A DNA stretch of 64,000 nucleotides from CAXBNB01 sp040151475 (GTDB lineage Bacteria; Bacteroidota; Bacteroidia; Cytophagales; Cyclobacteriaceae): positions 1 through 64,000 of the forward strand of contig NZ_JBDKWG010000121.1 in assembly GCF_040151475.1 (NCBI RefSeq), read 5' to 3'. The notes under the pieces were generated by a model. The model made no database searches, was not told where the DNA came from, and saw only the letters and a program-made list of their open reading frames with translations. Position 1 is the first letter of the stretch. Each line of letters starts with the position of its first letter. Shown one piece after another: positions 1 through 7,753 of the stretch. The position numbers were made by a program, and so were the translations under genes.

Positions 1-196
1 GTCTGTGGATTTGGTTGACCTGTAGATTTAAGTAGGTCTTTGATGTGTTCTTGATGGAGTTAGAGTCACTATTTTTTCTACTTTGGTGGTCATCAAGCAG
101 GTAATGATGCAATAATCAGGGATAAATGTCTTCATTGAGCTAATTTTTCTTTGTTTTGGGCATAGGTATATTGTTACGTCCACAGCCGTTGATTTG

Positions 197-1333
197 TCAC
201 TTCATGATTTGACTGATCCAATTTATTGGAGGACCTCTTTGGTCAAAAGTACATACAGTCTGTAAGATGCCTTTTTTACATGCAGGGCATCTTCGGTGCA
301 GAGTTGGGGATTTTTCTTCAGGTCTTTTGAAGCTTCCGATCTGCTGGTCTATGATTGCTTTGTATCTTTTTTTGGAAGAGCTGCTCAAGATGCCATAGTG
401 CCTGATACGGGTAAACCCTTTGGGCAAAATGTGTAAAGCAAAGCGTCTCAAAAACTCTTTTTGGCTAAGGGTCAAAACCATTTTTTTACCTGCTTTTCGA
501 TAGTCTTTAGCCATAAAAGTGACTGTGTCGTTTTCGATTGAAAGAATTCTACTGTTGCTCATGGCAATTTTGTGGGTGTATCGTCCCAAATATTCAATGA
601 CTTGTTTGGCTCCAAAGAAGGGTTGCTTGCAATAGATCACCCACCGTTTGGCAAATAGCTTACCTGCGAGGGCTTTGTCCAGTTGTATTTCTTTTCGCAG
701 TGCTGCTACAAATTTGGCACGAAAGACTTTACTCATTTGGTTGACAGGAAAAAGGAAGCTTGCCTTTCGGCAGCCAGGCTTACCCGATGATCTGGTATTT
801 TTCCATTTACCAGCTTTACTCACACCTCCGGCAGGTACGATGCAATGCAGGTGAGGGTGTAGGCTCATGTTTTGTCCCCAGCTGTGTAGTACCGCAATCA
901 TGCCAGTGAGCGCACCTAGGTACTTGGGGTTTTGTCCAAAGTCATGGAGTACCTGCCATGAGACGTTAAATAACAGCTTGTAAATCAACTCAGGTTGCTC
1001 AATAGTGAGTTGGTTGAGTTTATCGGGTAGGGTAAAAACGAGATGGAAATAGGATACATTGAGGAGTTCTTTTTCTCGTGCATCCATCCAACGTTCACGC
1101 AGGTGCCCCTGACACTTGGGGCAGTGTCTGTTTCTACAACTGTTGTAGCTGATGTGGAGCTTGCCACAGCTGGCATCATTACATTTATCGATATGGCCAC
1201 CCATTAGGGCTGTTCTACAGCTAGCTAATGCGTAGAGGGTCCTGGTCTTCCAGCTGTTGCTGATGAGTTCGGGAAGGTGTTTTCGATGGTTTTCAATAAT
1301 GTGAGCCAGCTCAACGTTACCCTTGGTGCTCAT
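197..1333 (-). CDS. IS91-family transposase (HUH, Y2)
   Basis: A 378-aa rolling-circle-type transposase. The N-terminal zinc-binding part (about residues 30-80) has paired cysteines, including CRNRHCPKC. The HUH metal-binding motif is seen as HPHLHC, and the two-tyrosine motif as YLGRY (Y-x3-Y), the spacing of the catalytic tyrosines in IS91 itself. A second Cys-rich knuckle (CPAC) lies near the C-terminus. The ATG at 1333-1331 overlaps the recombinase stop codon region by 17 bp, so translation is probably coupled. The length is close to the family norm and no internal stop is seen, so the transposase looks intact. Roles of domains come from family knowledge. Confidence 0.93.
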   Translation of the reverse strand: MSTKGNVELAHIIENHRKHLPELISNSWKTRTLYALASCRTALMGGHIDKCNDASCGKLHISYNSCRNRHCPKCQGHLRERWMDAREKELLNVSYFHLVFTLPDKLNQLTIEQPELIYKLLFNVSWQVLHDFGQNPKYLGALTGMIAVLHSWGQNMSLHPHLHCIVPAGGVSKAGKWKNTRSSGKPGCRKASFLFPVNQMSKVFRAKFVAALRKEIQLDKALAGKLFAKRWVIYCKQPFFGAKQVIEYLGRYTHKIAMSNSRILSIENDTVTFMAKDYRKAGKKMVLTLSQKEFLRRFALHILPKGFTRIRHYGILSSSSKKRYKAIIDQQIGSFKRPEEKSPTLHRRCPACKKGILQTVCTFDQRGPPINWISQIMK

Positions 1334-2223
1334 AGAGCTTTTCTAAGGGGCTGTAAGCAGAGCTTCTATTTATCTGAGCTACATGTAAATAGAGCAGGGT
1401 GGTCTGTATGTGTTCATGCCCCAGCAGGTCTTTGAGCGTGACAATGTCTGTACCCATTTCTAAAAGATGAGTGGCGTAGCTGTGCCTGAGACAATGTGCG
1501 GTGACTTGTTTTTTGATGCCCGCAATCCGTCGTGCTTCTCGTGCAGCCCACCGTACACCAGGAGCTGTAAGAGCGATGTATTGACCCGTTCTGCTTTTTC
1601 CGTTGAAAAGGTACTCTACCGGATGTTCAGCATCCAAATAGCGTTTGACGCCTCGTATCAACAGATCGCAAAGAGGGACATACCTGTCTTTCCGTCCTTT
1701 TCCCTGACGCACATGAAGCACCTTTCGATTCAGGTCAAGGTCTATGATCTTCAAATTGCATAGTTCTCTATTACGCAGGCCACAGCCATAGAGGAGTGAT
1801 AATACCAAGCGATGTTTGAGTAGCTTGGGAGCTTTGAGCAGTAACCTTACTTCGTGCTGGCTCAGTACTACTGGTAGTTGTTTGGGTCGTTCAATGCTTG
1901 GTAGGATGATCCTGCTTTCTATTTTTTCATAAATGCGGTACAGGTAGCGTAATCCATATATGGTGTGCTTGAAGTAGCTATCCGATGGGGTATGATGTTG
2001 GTCTTTTAGATAATGTAAGTAATCGAGCACTGCTTCGTCATCGAGCTCCAACAGGTCACATTTTAAGTGCAATCCCATATGAGCCAAACAGCGAGCATAG
2101 TTGGTCAAGGTACTCTGGCTCTTGCCTGATACTACTACCGATCGGTGTAGTTTTTTGTACTGCTGTGAAAAATTAGGTACTTGTTCACATGCTTTTTCAA
2201 TGATTGTTTTACTTTTTTTTCAT
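1317..2223 (-). CDS. Tyrosine recombinase/integrase with A8 frameshift at its start
   Basis: Site-specific recombinase of the phage integrase family. The catalytic set is visible: Arg in GCGLRNREL, Lys in GKGRKDRY, HCLRHSYATH (H-x-x-R), GHEHIQTT and the nucleophile Tyr in TTLLYLHV. The open frame runs 2219-1317 (300 codons) but has no ATG before the catalytic part. The first good ATG (2223-2221) is followed by eight A residues and reads into a stop after four codons. Dropping one A would give MKKSKTIIEKACEQ and a natural N-terminal SAM-like domain. A downstream TTG at 2108 would give a 263-aa product lacking part of that domain. The cause could be mutation, a base-calling error, or programmed slippage; I cannot decide which. 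Confidence 0.8.
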
Positions 2224-2533
2224 AACTTCAATTCTTATTTTGTGAACTCCGAAGTTAGAAGTTCTTTGGCATTCCCGAAGGGCTTCCGACGAAGGAGGTT
2301 CGTTCAACAAATGATATAAATGTATGCCTCTAACTGCTAGCTTGAATTTGATTTACAAATCCACTACTTTAGAAGATATTTATTAGGGTCAGAGTCATGT
2401 GTCATATCTGAACCGTAAAGGCACTCAGAGATGGTGTTTTTGAAAAACTATGAATTAGTATAACTTCTCAAAGTACCATCATATCCAATATATAAATACC
2501 TAACTTTGCGGCTGAATTAGAAAAAACCCATTT
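2224..2533. other. Intergenic: end of IS91-like element and upstream region of the J-KTSC gene
   Basis: A 310-bp stretch with no convincing gene. It should contain the upstream end of the IS91-like element. The part around 2260-2300 is GC-richer with short inverted motifs (GAAG/CTTC), compatible with an element end, but no boundary can be proven. TAACTTTG at 2501-2508 matches the Bacteroidota -7 consensus TAnnTTTG, 25 bp before the J-KTSC start codon; no good TTTG -33 box accompanies it. Confidence 0.35.
2501..2508 (+). promoter_or_regulatory. Possible -7 promoter box (TAACTTTG)
   Basis: Perfect match to TAnnTTTG just upstream of the J-KTSC gene. The -33 TTTG is not evident at the usual 19-21 bp spacing, so this is a weak call. 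Confidence 0.25.
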
Positions 2534-2983
2534 ATGAAGCGTGTCAATGAATACAGGAAGTTGTTTAATGCCGATGCAACTACCGACCTTAAAGAATTAA
2601 AAACCACTTATAGAAATCTGGTAAAAGAATGGCATCCTGACAAGTTTCAGGCTGGTGACGAAAAGGCCGCAGAAGCTGAAGTAAAAAGCCAGCAGATCAT
2701 AGATGCCTATCATTTTCTGGTGAGTATCGCCCCGGAAACAGTAAAAGCAAATCTTGAAGAATATACAGCCACGACCACTGAGTCGGCCATAGTGGACTTC
2801 AGACACAAAGGACTTTTGCTGGAAGTGTCATTTAAAGATGGCTCGACTTATGAGTATTTTGGTGTATCAAAAAATGTGTACTCCAAATTGGTCAATTCCG
2901 ACAAACCATTCCGTTTTGCCAAAAGAAATATCTTCAATTCTTTCCTTTACAGAAAATCAAAAAAGACTTTAGAACCTGCTTAA
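2534..2983 (+). CDS. J-domain protein with C-terminal KTSC domain
   Basis: A 149-aa protein. Residues about 5-70 form a DnaJ-like J domain with the HPD tripeptide (EWHPDKF), which in the family stimulates Hsp70/DnaK ATPase. Residues about 88-145 resemble the KTSC domain: a hydrophobic strand followed by the pattern Y-E-Y-F-G-V-S-K-x-V-Y. KTSC modules are found alone and fused to lysyl-tRNA synthetase or other proteins and are thought to bind nucleic acid. There is no Gly/Phe region or zinc finger, so this is not a general DnaJ. It is a single gene with its own ATG; neighbours give no functional clue. The partner (DnaK) is inferred. Confidence 0.8.
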   Translation: MKRVNEYRKLFNADATTDLKELKTTYRNLVKEWHPDKFQAGDEKAAEAEVKSQQIIDAYHFLVSIAPETVKANLEEYTATTTESAIVDFRHKGLLLEVSFKDGSTYEYFGVSKNVYSKLVNSDKPFRFAKRNIFNSFLYRKSKKTLEPA

Positions 2984-3035
2984 TTGAAGGTCAATCAGAC
3001 AGGTTCAAGAGCCTTTAATTTTTTCAGTGAAACCC

Positions 3036-4178
3036 TTAATTGCTTAAGTGTGGGTAGGCTATTTGCCGATTTTGAAACCTGAGTATCGCTTCCTTTTGTA
3101 TCACACCTTCATCGATATTGATTGCGTTCTGAATGGTATCGCTATTCTTCCAATTGTCACGGCCACCAATTACATTGGGTAGATGTACAATCATAGCAGC
3201 CGAAATAGACCTGGAAGCACTTTCCCAAAAATAACTAGGTGTATGATCCACTGCGTAATAATCTATACCAGCTACTGAAAACATAGGATTTTCAAACGTA
3301 GTTGGTTTTGCGAAATAAAATCCCATTCCTTCATCGCAACTGACATCTATGATTAAACTTCCGGGTTTTAGAATTGATTTTTCATCTTCATTCACGAAGT
3401 TGATCGGGTCATCTGTGTCCTGATAGATGCCATTGATTATGATTTCTGATTCGCTGATCAGCTCAGACAATGCTCGTTCTGTTCCATCGTGTTCTACCAC
3501 CAGAAGTCTAGGTTCGTTTCCTTTGCCATTTCTGATCCGTACATAGTGCACATCTAGAACTTCCTCTCTCACTTCATGATCCGGTCTTTGAATACAAATG
3601 GTAATGTCCCTAAATCCATGAGCTTTTAGTGCATAGATCGCTCCACGACTTACAGCACCAAAACTAAAAATAATTACCTTTCTCTGATTGCCATAATGAC
3701 CGTCAATACCTTTCAATTGGAGCGCATGAATCACAGCGCAATACCCGGCCATCTCATTGTTTTTGTAAAATGTGTGTCGTCCAACCTGACCGTTAGGTCC
3801 CCAGACAAACATGTCTTCAAAAGCTATTAAGGTTAATTTTTTGTCAATGGCTATTTGTGTGATCGCATTTTGCTGGGCGCAATGAGGATAGCCCCATAAA
3901 ATGCCACCTTCTTTGAGTTCTTCCAAATCCGATAGTATCGGTTTTGCAATGATCACCGAGCCAATGTCAAACAATAATTCGCTGCGTGATGCCACACCAC
4001 CTGTTTGGCTTGCTATTTCTTCATCATCGATGTTGAATGGAGCACCATAACCTTTTTCAAAAATCAATTGGCGTCTGATATTTTCTGGAAGTCGTTTCAA
4101 ATGCTCTGGGTGGATGGGTACACGTCTTTCATCTTCCTTTTTTGAAGTGCCGATAACTCCCATGGTCAATTTGCTCAT
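3036..4178 (-). CDS. Alanine dehydrogenase/PNT-family oxidoreductase, N5-(carboxyethyl)ornithine synthase-like
   Basis: A 380-aa enzyme with an AlaDH/PNT N-terminal domain (start region IGTSKKEDERRVPI, with the substrate-binding Arg typical of the family) and a Rossmann NAD(P) domain near residues 165-300 (IFSFGAVSRGAI). The pattern GVIGTSKKEDERRVPI is closer to N5-(carboxyethyl)ornithine synthase, which reductively condenses pyruvate with the ornithine side-chain amine, than to classical alanine dehydrogenase. It is longer than the roughly 310-aa lactococcal CEOS. WGYPHCAQQ supplies a conserved His. It is probably cytoplasmic. Monocistronic on the minus strand. Substrate is uncertain; saccharopine or lysine dehydrogenase-like activity is the alternative. 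Confidence 0.75.
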   Translation of the reverse strand: MSKLTMGVIGTSKKEDERRVPIHPEHLKRLPENIRRQLIFEKGYGAPFNIDDEEIASQTGGVASRSELLFDIGSVIIAKPILSDLEELKEGGILWGYPHCAQQNAITQIAIDKKLTLIAFEDMFVWGPNGQVGRHTFYKNNEMAGYCAVIHALQLKGIDGHYGNQRKVIIFSFGAVSRGAIYALKAHGFRDITICIQRPDHEVREEVLDVHYVRIRNGKGNEPRLLVVEHDGTERALSELISESEIIINGIYQDTDDPINFVNEDEKSILKPGSLIIDVSCDEGMGFYFAKPTTFENPMFSVAGIDYYAVDHTPSYFWESASRSISAAMIVHLPNVIGGRDNWKNSDTIQNAINIDEGVIQKEAILRFQNRQIAYPHLSN

Positions 4179-4567
4179 ATTTTTTATTTAGGTGAGGGAC
4201 ACTGCTTATCTAAATTGATAAGCCTGATGCCAAATAAGATTGGTCTAAAGGGCAATCCTCCGGCGGTAAGTGTGCATTCCGGGAGTTCAATGATAGAAAA
4301 AGAGCTTATTGAAAAGGCACTTTATCAGTTCGCTGTGAAAATGCGAAGGGTATGATTGAGATCAACAGATAAATAATCCAGTGGTAAAGGTACTCTATTA
4401 AAGTTGCCCATGGGGGATTATTCCGGATTGGATGCAAGACATGGACCTTAAAAAAGAACTTCTGACTATTGTTTTCAGCTCTTTTATAGGGAATATCAAT
4501 GAAATAAACTACTTTCCAATGGCTGGTTACTTGTAGTAACTTTATTTTACATTATGCCTGTTTCTAA
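4179..4567. other. Intergenic region, possible gene remnant
   Basis: A 389-bp stretch between two divergent genes. A 7-bp stem hairpin (GCTTATC/GATAAGC, 4204-4223) lies just upstream of the CEOS-like gene. A short open stretch at about 4250-4353 reads as a helical peptide ending MIEKELIEKALYQFAVKMRRV then stop, which may be a relic of a lost gene but is too short to identify. Otherwise I see nothing. Confidence 0.3.
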
Positions 4568-5299
4568 ATGGATAAAATCAATCTGATATTCTTGTTTTTA
4601 GCTCTTTTGGCAGAAATAATAGGAACCGTCGGTGGCTTTGGGTCTTCGGTGTTTTTTGTACCAATTGGCAACTTCTACTTTGATTTCTATTCCGTATTAG
4701 GACTCACAGCTATTTTTCACCTGTCCAGCAACCTGAGTAAGATATTTTTATTCAGAAAAGGATTGAATAAGAACCTCTTGTTATATATAGGTGTACCGTC
4801 TGTTTTGTGCGTAATTGTTGGGGGGATTTTATCAAAATACATAGATGGCATCCAACTGGAAATATCACTTGGTATTTTTCTCATTGCCCTTAGCCTCTTT
4901 TTTCTTTTGAAAAAGGAAATCGTGATTGCTCCTAACAAAAGGAATTCCATTTTAGGAGGAACATTGTCTGGTTTTTCTGCCGGATTGCTAGGTACCGGAG
5001 GTGCTATTCGTGGACTTACCATGGCAGCATTTAGTTTGGAAAAAAGTGTATTTATCGCCACCTCGGCATTTATAGATTTCATGATAGATTTTACCAGAAC
5101 GATTGTGTACTATCAAAATGGATATATCCACAAACATGATTTGATATATGTTCCTTTTTTGTTGGTCATAGGTATAGTAGGGACATTCATTGGTAAAAAA
5201 ATATTGAACTATATACCTCAGGATAAATTCAGAACATTGTCGCTGGTCTTCATCCTGATAATAGGTGTTGTCACCATTACTAAACTTTTTTTATTTTAA
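4568..5299 (+). CDS. Sulfite exporter TauE/SafE family membrane protein
   Basis: A 243-aa integral membrane protein with about seven hydrophobic segments, arranged as the two-fold repeat typical of TauE/SafE. The glycine-rich signatures GGFGSSVFFVPI (first half) and AGLLGTGGAIRG (second half) match the family pattern. Members export sulfite, sulfoacetate or other small organic anions. The substrate here is unknown. Given three sulfatases elsewhere in the window a sulfur anion is tempting, but the neighbours do not support a specific role. Predicted inner membrane. Confidence 0.85.
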   Translation: MDKINLIFLFLALLAEIIGTVGGFGSSVFFVPIGNFYFDFYSVLGLTAIFHLSSNLSKIFLFRKGLNKNLLLYIGVPSVLCVIVGGILSKYIDGIQLEISLGIFLIALSLFFLLKKEIVIAPNKRNSILGGTLSGFSAGLLGTGGAIRGLTMAAFSLEKSVFIATSAFIDFMIDFTRTIVYYQNGYIHKHDLIYVPFLLVIGIVGTFIGKKILNYIPQDKFRTLSLVFILIIGVVTITKLFLF

Positions 5300-5315
5300 A
5301 CAGTTAGTTTCTTTG

Positions 5316-5338
5316 ATCTTAATTTTTAGGCTTAAGAT
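5316..5338 (+). terminator. Weak hairpin after the TauE/SafE gene
   Basis: Seven-base stem ATCTTAA/TTAAGAT with a 9-nt loop, 17 bp after the stop codon; AT-rich and followed by only a few T. It could be a weak terminator. Confidence 0.3.
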
Positions 5339-5387
5339 TTGAGTTAAATTGTAAGGATAATAATATCAGAGGGTCTAAAATGGACAA

Positions 5388-6815
5388 ATGAAAGTACTAC
5401 TCACGGGAGCAACAGGATACATTGGCAAGAGGTTATTGCCTATTTTGGTAGATAAGGGCTACCAAGTGGTATGCTGTGTTCGGGATGTCAAACGATTTAA
5501 TCCTCCTGCATCTTTGCTACCAAATGTAGAGGTGATAGAAGTAGATTTATTAGCGGAATCTACCTTAGACAAAATTCCCAAAGATATTGATGGGGCGTAT
5601 TATCTGGTGCATTCGATGAGTGGGTCCAGTGATTATGAAATTTTGGAGTATCAATCTGCTGTTAATTTTAGAAATGCGTTGAACAACACCAAAGTGCAAC
5701 ATGTGGTGTACCTGAGTGGCATTGTGAATGAATCCAATTTGTCAAAGCACTTAAGCTCCAGGAAAAATGTAGAGGTAGAGCTTGGCAAAGGCAATTATAA
5801 GTTTACCGCATTGCGTGCCGGAATCATTATTGGATCAGGCAGTGCCTCTTTCGAGATCATCAGGGATTTGGTGGAGAAACTTCCGATAATGATTACGCCC
5901 AAATGGTTGGAAGTCAAATGCCAGCCCATAGGAATCTCTGATGTTATCAAATTTTTATCTGAAGCCCTGTTTAATCCAGCCACATTCAACGATAATTTTG
6001 ATGTTGGCGGACCGGATGTACTTTCTTATAAAGACATGCTGCTGGATTTTGCCAGAGCAAGAAAATTAAAGCGGATTATAATAATCGTTCCGGTGATGAC
6101 TCCCAGATTGTCATCCTATTGGCTTTATTTTGTGACTTCTACCTCCTATAAATTGGCGGTAGCACTCGTCAATAGCATGAAGATAGAGGTGGTTTGTCGT
6201 GACCACCGCCTCAATGAAATTTTGAGCATAAAGCCACTGAGTTACTGGGAATCTTTAATGCATGCTTTTGCAAAAATTGAGAGCAATGAAATTGTTTCCA
6301 GTTGGAAAGACTCTCAAATAAGCGGGAGGCTTCATTTCAATATTTCGGAGTTTATCAATGTACCATCTTATGGGTGTTTTATTGATTCCAGAAAAAGAAA
6401 ATACAACAACAGACAAGATTGTATAGAAAAAATATGGCGCATTGGCGGCACCAATGGATGGTATGCAGCAAATGGTTTGTGGAAGTTGAGGGGTTTTATG
6501 GACAAATTGTTTGGAGGAGTAGGATTAAGACGGGGTAGAACCAATGAGAATGCTCTAAAAGCCGGAGATGCGATTGATTTTTGGAGGGTGCTGTTTGCAG
6601 ATAAGCAAGAGGGTAGGTTGCTGCTATTTGCAGAGATGAAATTGCCCGGAGAAGCCTGGCTCGAATTCAGGCTGAATGAGGCTGAACTGGTCCAAACAGC
6701 TACATTCAGACCTTGGGGGCTCTGGGGTAGATTGTATTGGTATGCTGTTTATCCTTTTCATGGCATTGTTTTTAATGGAATGTTAAAAAGGATAGCGGAG
6801 AATGATGAAAATTAA
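5388..6815 (+). CDS. SDR-type NAD(P)-binding protein with DUF2867 domain
   Basis: A 475-aa, two-part protein. Residues 1 to about 290 are an atypical short-chain dehydrogenase (NmrA/YbjT-like) with the Rossmann motif TGATGYIGKR at residues 7-16. Residues about 320-470 match DUF2867, ending in the aromatic WGLWGRLYWYAVYPFH segment. This SDR-DUF2867 fusion is widespread in bacteria, but its reaction is not established; members are annotated as NAD(P)H-binding or nucleoside-diphosphate-sugar epimerase-like. ATG start, no signal peptide, so cytoplasmic. It converges with the downstream minus-strand gene, 4 bp away. Confidence 0.85.
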   Translation: MKVLLTGATGYIGKRLLPILVDKGYQVVCCVRDVKRFNPPASLLPNVEVIEVDLLAESTLDKIPKDIDGAYYLVHSMSGSSDYEILEYQSAVNFRNALNNTKVQHVVYLSGIVNESNLSKHLSSRKNVEVELGKGNYKFTALRAGIIIGSGSASFEIIRDLVEKLPIMITPKWLEVKCQPIGISDVIKFLSEALFNPATFNDNFDVGGPDVLSYKDMLLDFARARKLKRIIIIVPVMTPRLSSYWLYFVTSTSYKLAVALVNSMKIEVVCRDHRLNEILSIKPLSYWESLMHAFAKIESNEIVSSWKDSQISGRLHFNISEFINVPSYGCFIDSRKRKYNNRQDCIEKIWRIGGTNGWYAANGLWKLRGFMDKLFGGVGLRRGRTNENALKAGDAIDFWRVLFADKQEGRLLLFAEMKLPGEAWLEFRLNEAELVQTATFRPWGLWGRLYWYAVYPFHGIVFNGMLKRIAENDEN

Positions 6816-6819
6816 AATA

Positions 6820-7698
6820 TCATTGTTCCACTTCTAACCATACATTGAGGTTGTCAAAGTGACCATTGTCGTAAAAGAAATCTTCGCTTTTGTTCCAACT
6901 TACATTAGGGCTATACCTCATAAATGTCATTTGTTTTTTATCCTTCTCTTGACTGTAATGAAAATCAACTATTCCGGGTCTCAATTCGCCTTCAATTTCG
7001 TTAACTAAACCATTGAGGACAAAATGCATGTTTAAACCTTCTTTCGAAAATGGTATTTCGTATTCAGAAATGTCGGCAGAAAAGAAAGGTTGGCTCTCTT
7101 TCATTGAAATTCTTAAATGGATAGGAACACTATTCAAGATTTTAGTGTCATCAGTGATATCTGAAAAATAAACTGTCAAGATTAACTTTTTTCCTTTTGG
7201 CTGGATGTCTTTAATTCTGAAATTAATGCTATGAACGAACCCTTCTTTTGCTTTAGGATTCTCAAGGGTAAATTTCAAGTGTAACATCTGCTCCTTTGTG
7301 ATCATAGCAGAAAACCAGTTGGGTATAAGTGATTTTTGAACAAAACCATATTTGTTAACCTTGGGTTTGGTCGCTGGTTTGATTGTTATTTCATTCAATA
7401 CCCTTGGACTAGGAGTCAATTCAATTAATAGTGAGTCTTCTATATAGTCACAACAGTTGTATTTGAAATTTAGGTAACCTAAATAACTTAAAGCCAGAGT
7501 TCCATTTTCAATACGGGAGATACTAAAAGTACCGTTACTGTTGCTATATGTGCCCTTAGTCGTGTTTTCCCACCAAATGTTGACGTATTGAACAGGAGTA
7601 TGGGTATTTTTATCAACTATTTTTCCCACAATGTCCTGACAAGAGGATGAAAATGAGTGTATAAAGAATACTATTAGGAATATACAGTACCGTATCAA
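6820..7698 (-). CDS. Secreted carboxypeptidase-regulatory-like domain protein
   Basis: A 292-aa protein with an N-terminal hydrophobic signal (CIFLIVFFIHSF) followed by a CarboxypepD_reg-like beta-sandwich at about residues 22-105 (GKIVDKNTHTPVQYVNIWW, ending SYLGY). The remaining ~190 residues are beta-rich and unrecognised. The frame opens with TTG at 7698; no in-frame ATG precedes the signal peptide. It is probably periplasmic or outer-membrane associated. In Bacteroidota such domains sit at the N-termini of TonB receptors, but no barrel follows here. Function unknown; no operon partner is evident. Confidence 0.7.
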   Translation of the reverse strand: MIRYCIFLIVFFIHSFSSSCQDIVGKIVDKNTHTPVQYVNIWWENTTKGTYSNSNGTFSISRIENGTLALSYLGYLNFKYNCCDYIEDSLLIELTPSPRVLNEITIKPATKPKVNKYGFVQKSLIPNWFSAMITKEQMLHLKFTLENPKAKEGFVHSINFRIKDIQPKGKKLILTVYFSDITDDTKILNSVPIHLRISMKESQPFFSADISEYEIPFSKEGLNMHFVLNGLVNEIEGELRPGIVDFHYSQEKDKKQMTFMRYSPNVSWNKSEDFFYDNGHFDNLNVWLEVEQ

Positions 7699-7753
7699 AA
7701 TTTCAACTCGTTATTTTTTACTACCAAACAATATTAAAGGTAGTTCTAATCCA

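Larger units (their letters stand above)
1..2310 (-). mobile_element. IS91-like insertion element carrying a tyrosine recombinase
   Basis: Two overlapping minus-strand genes, a tyrosine recombinase followed by an IS91-type HUH transposase, form one transcription unit. IS91-family elements move by a rolling-circle-like mechanism and usually have no long terminal inverted repeats or target duplications, so the ends cannot be fixed here. The upstream end probably lies between 2224 and about 2310. The downstream end lies within 1-196 or left of the window. An integrase partner occurs, as far as I recall, in only a subset of the family. Boundaries are inferred; the gene content is seen directly. 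Confidence 0.6.

Noticed and set aside
4250..4353. Short helical peptide frame in the 4.2-4.5 kb gap
   Set aside because: No family recognised, very short, no start context; noted only as a possible relic.
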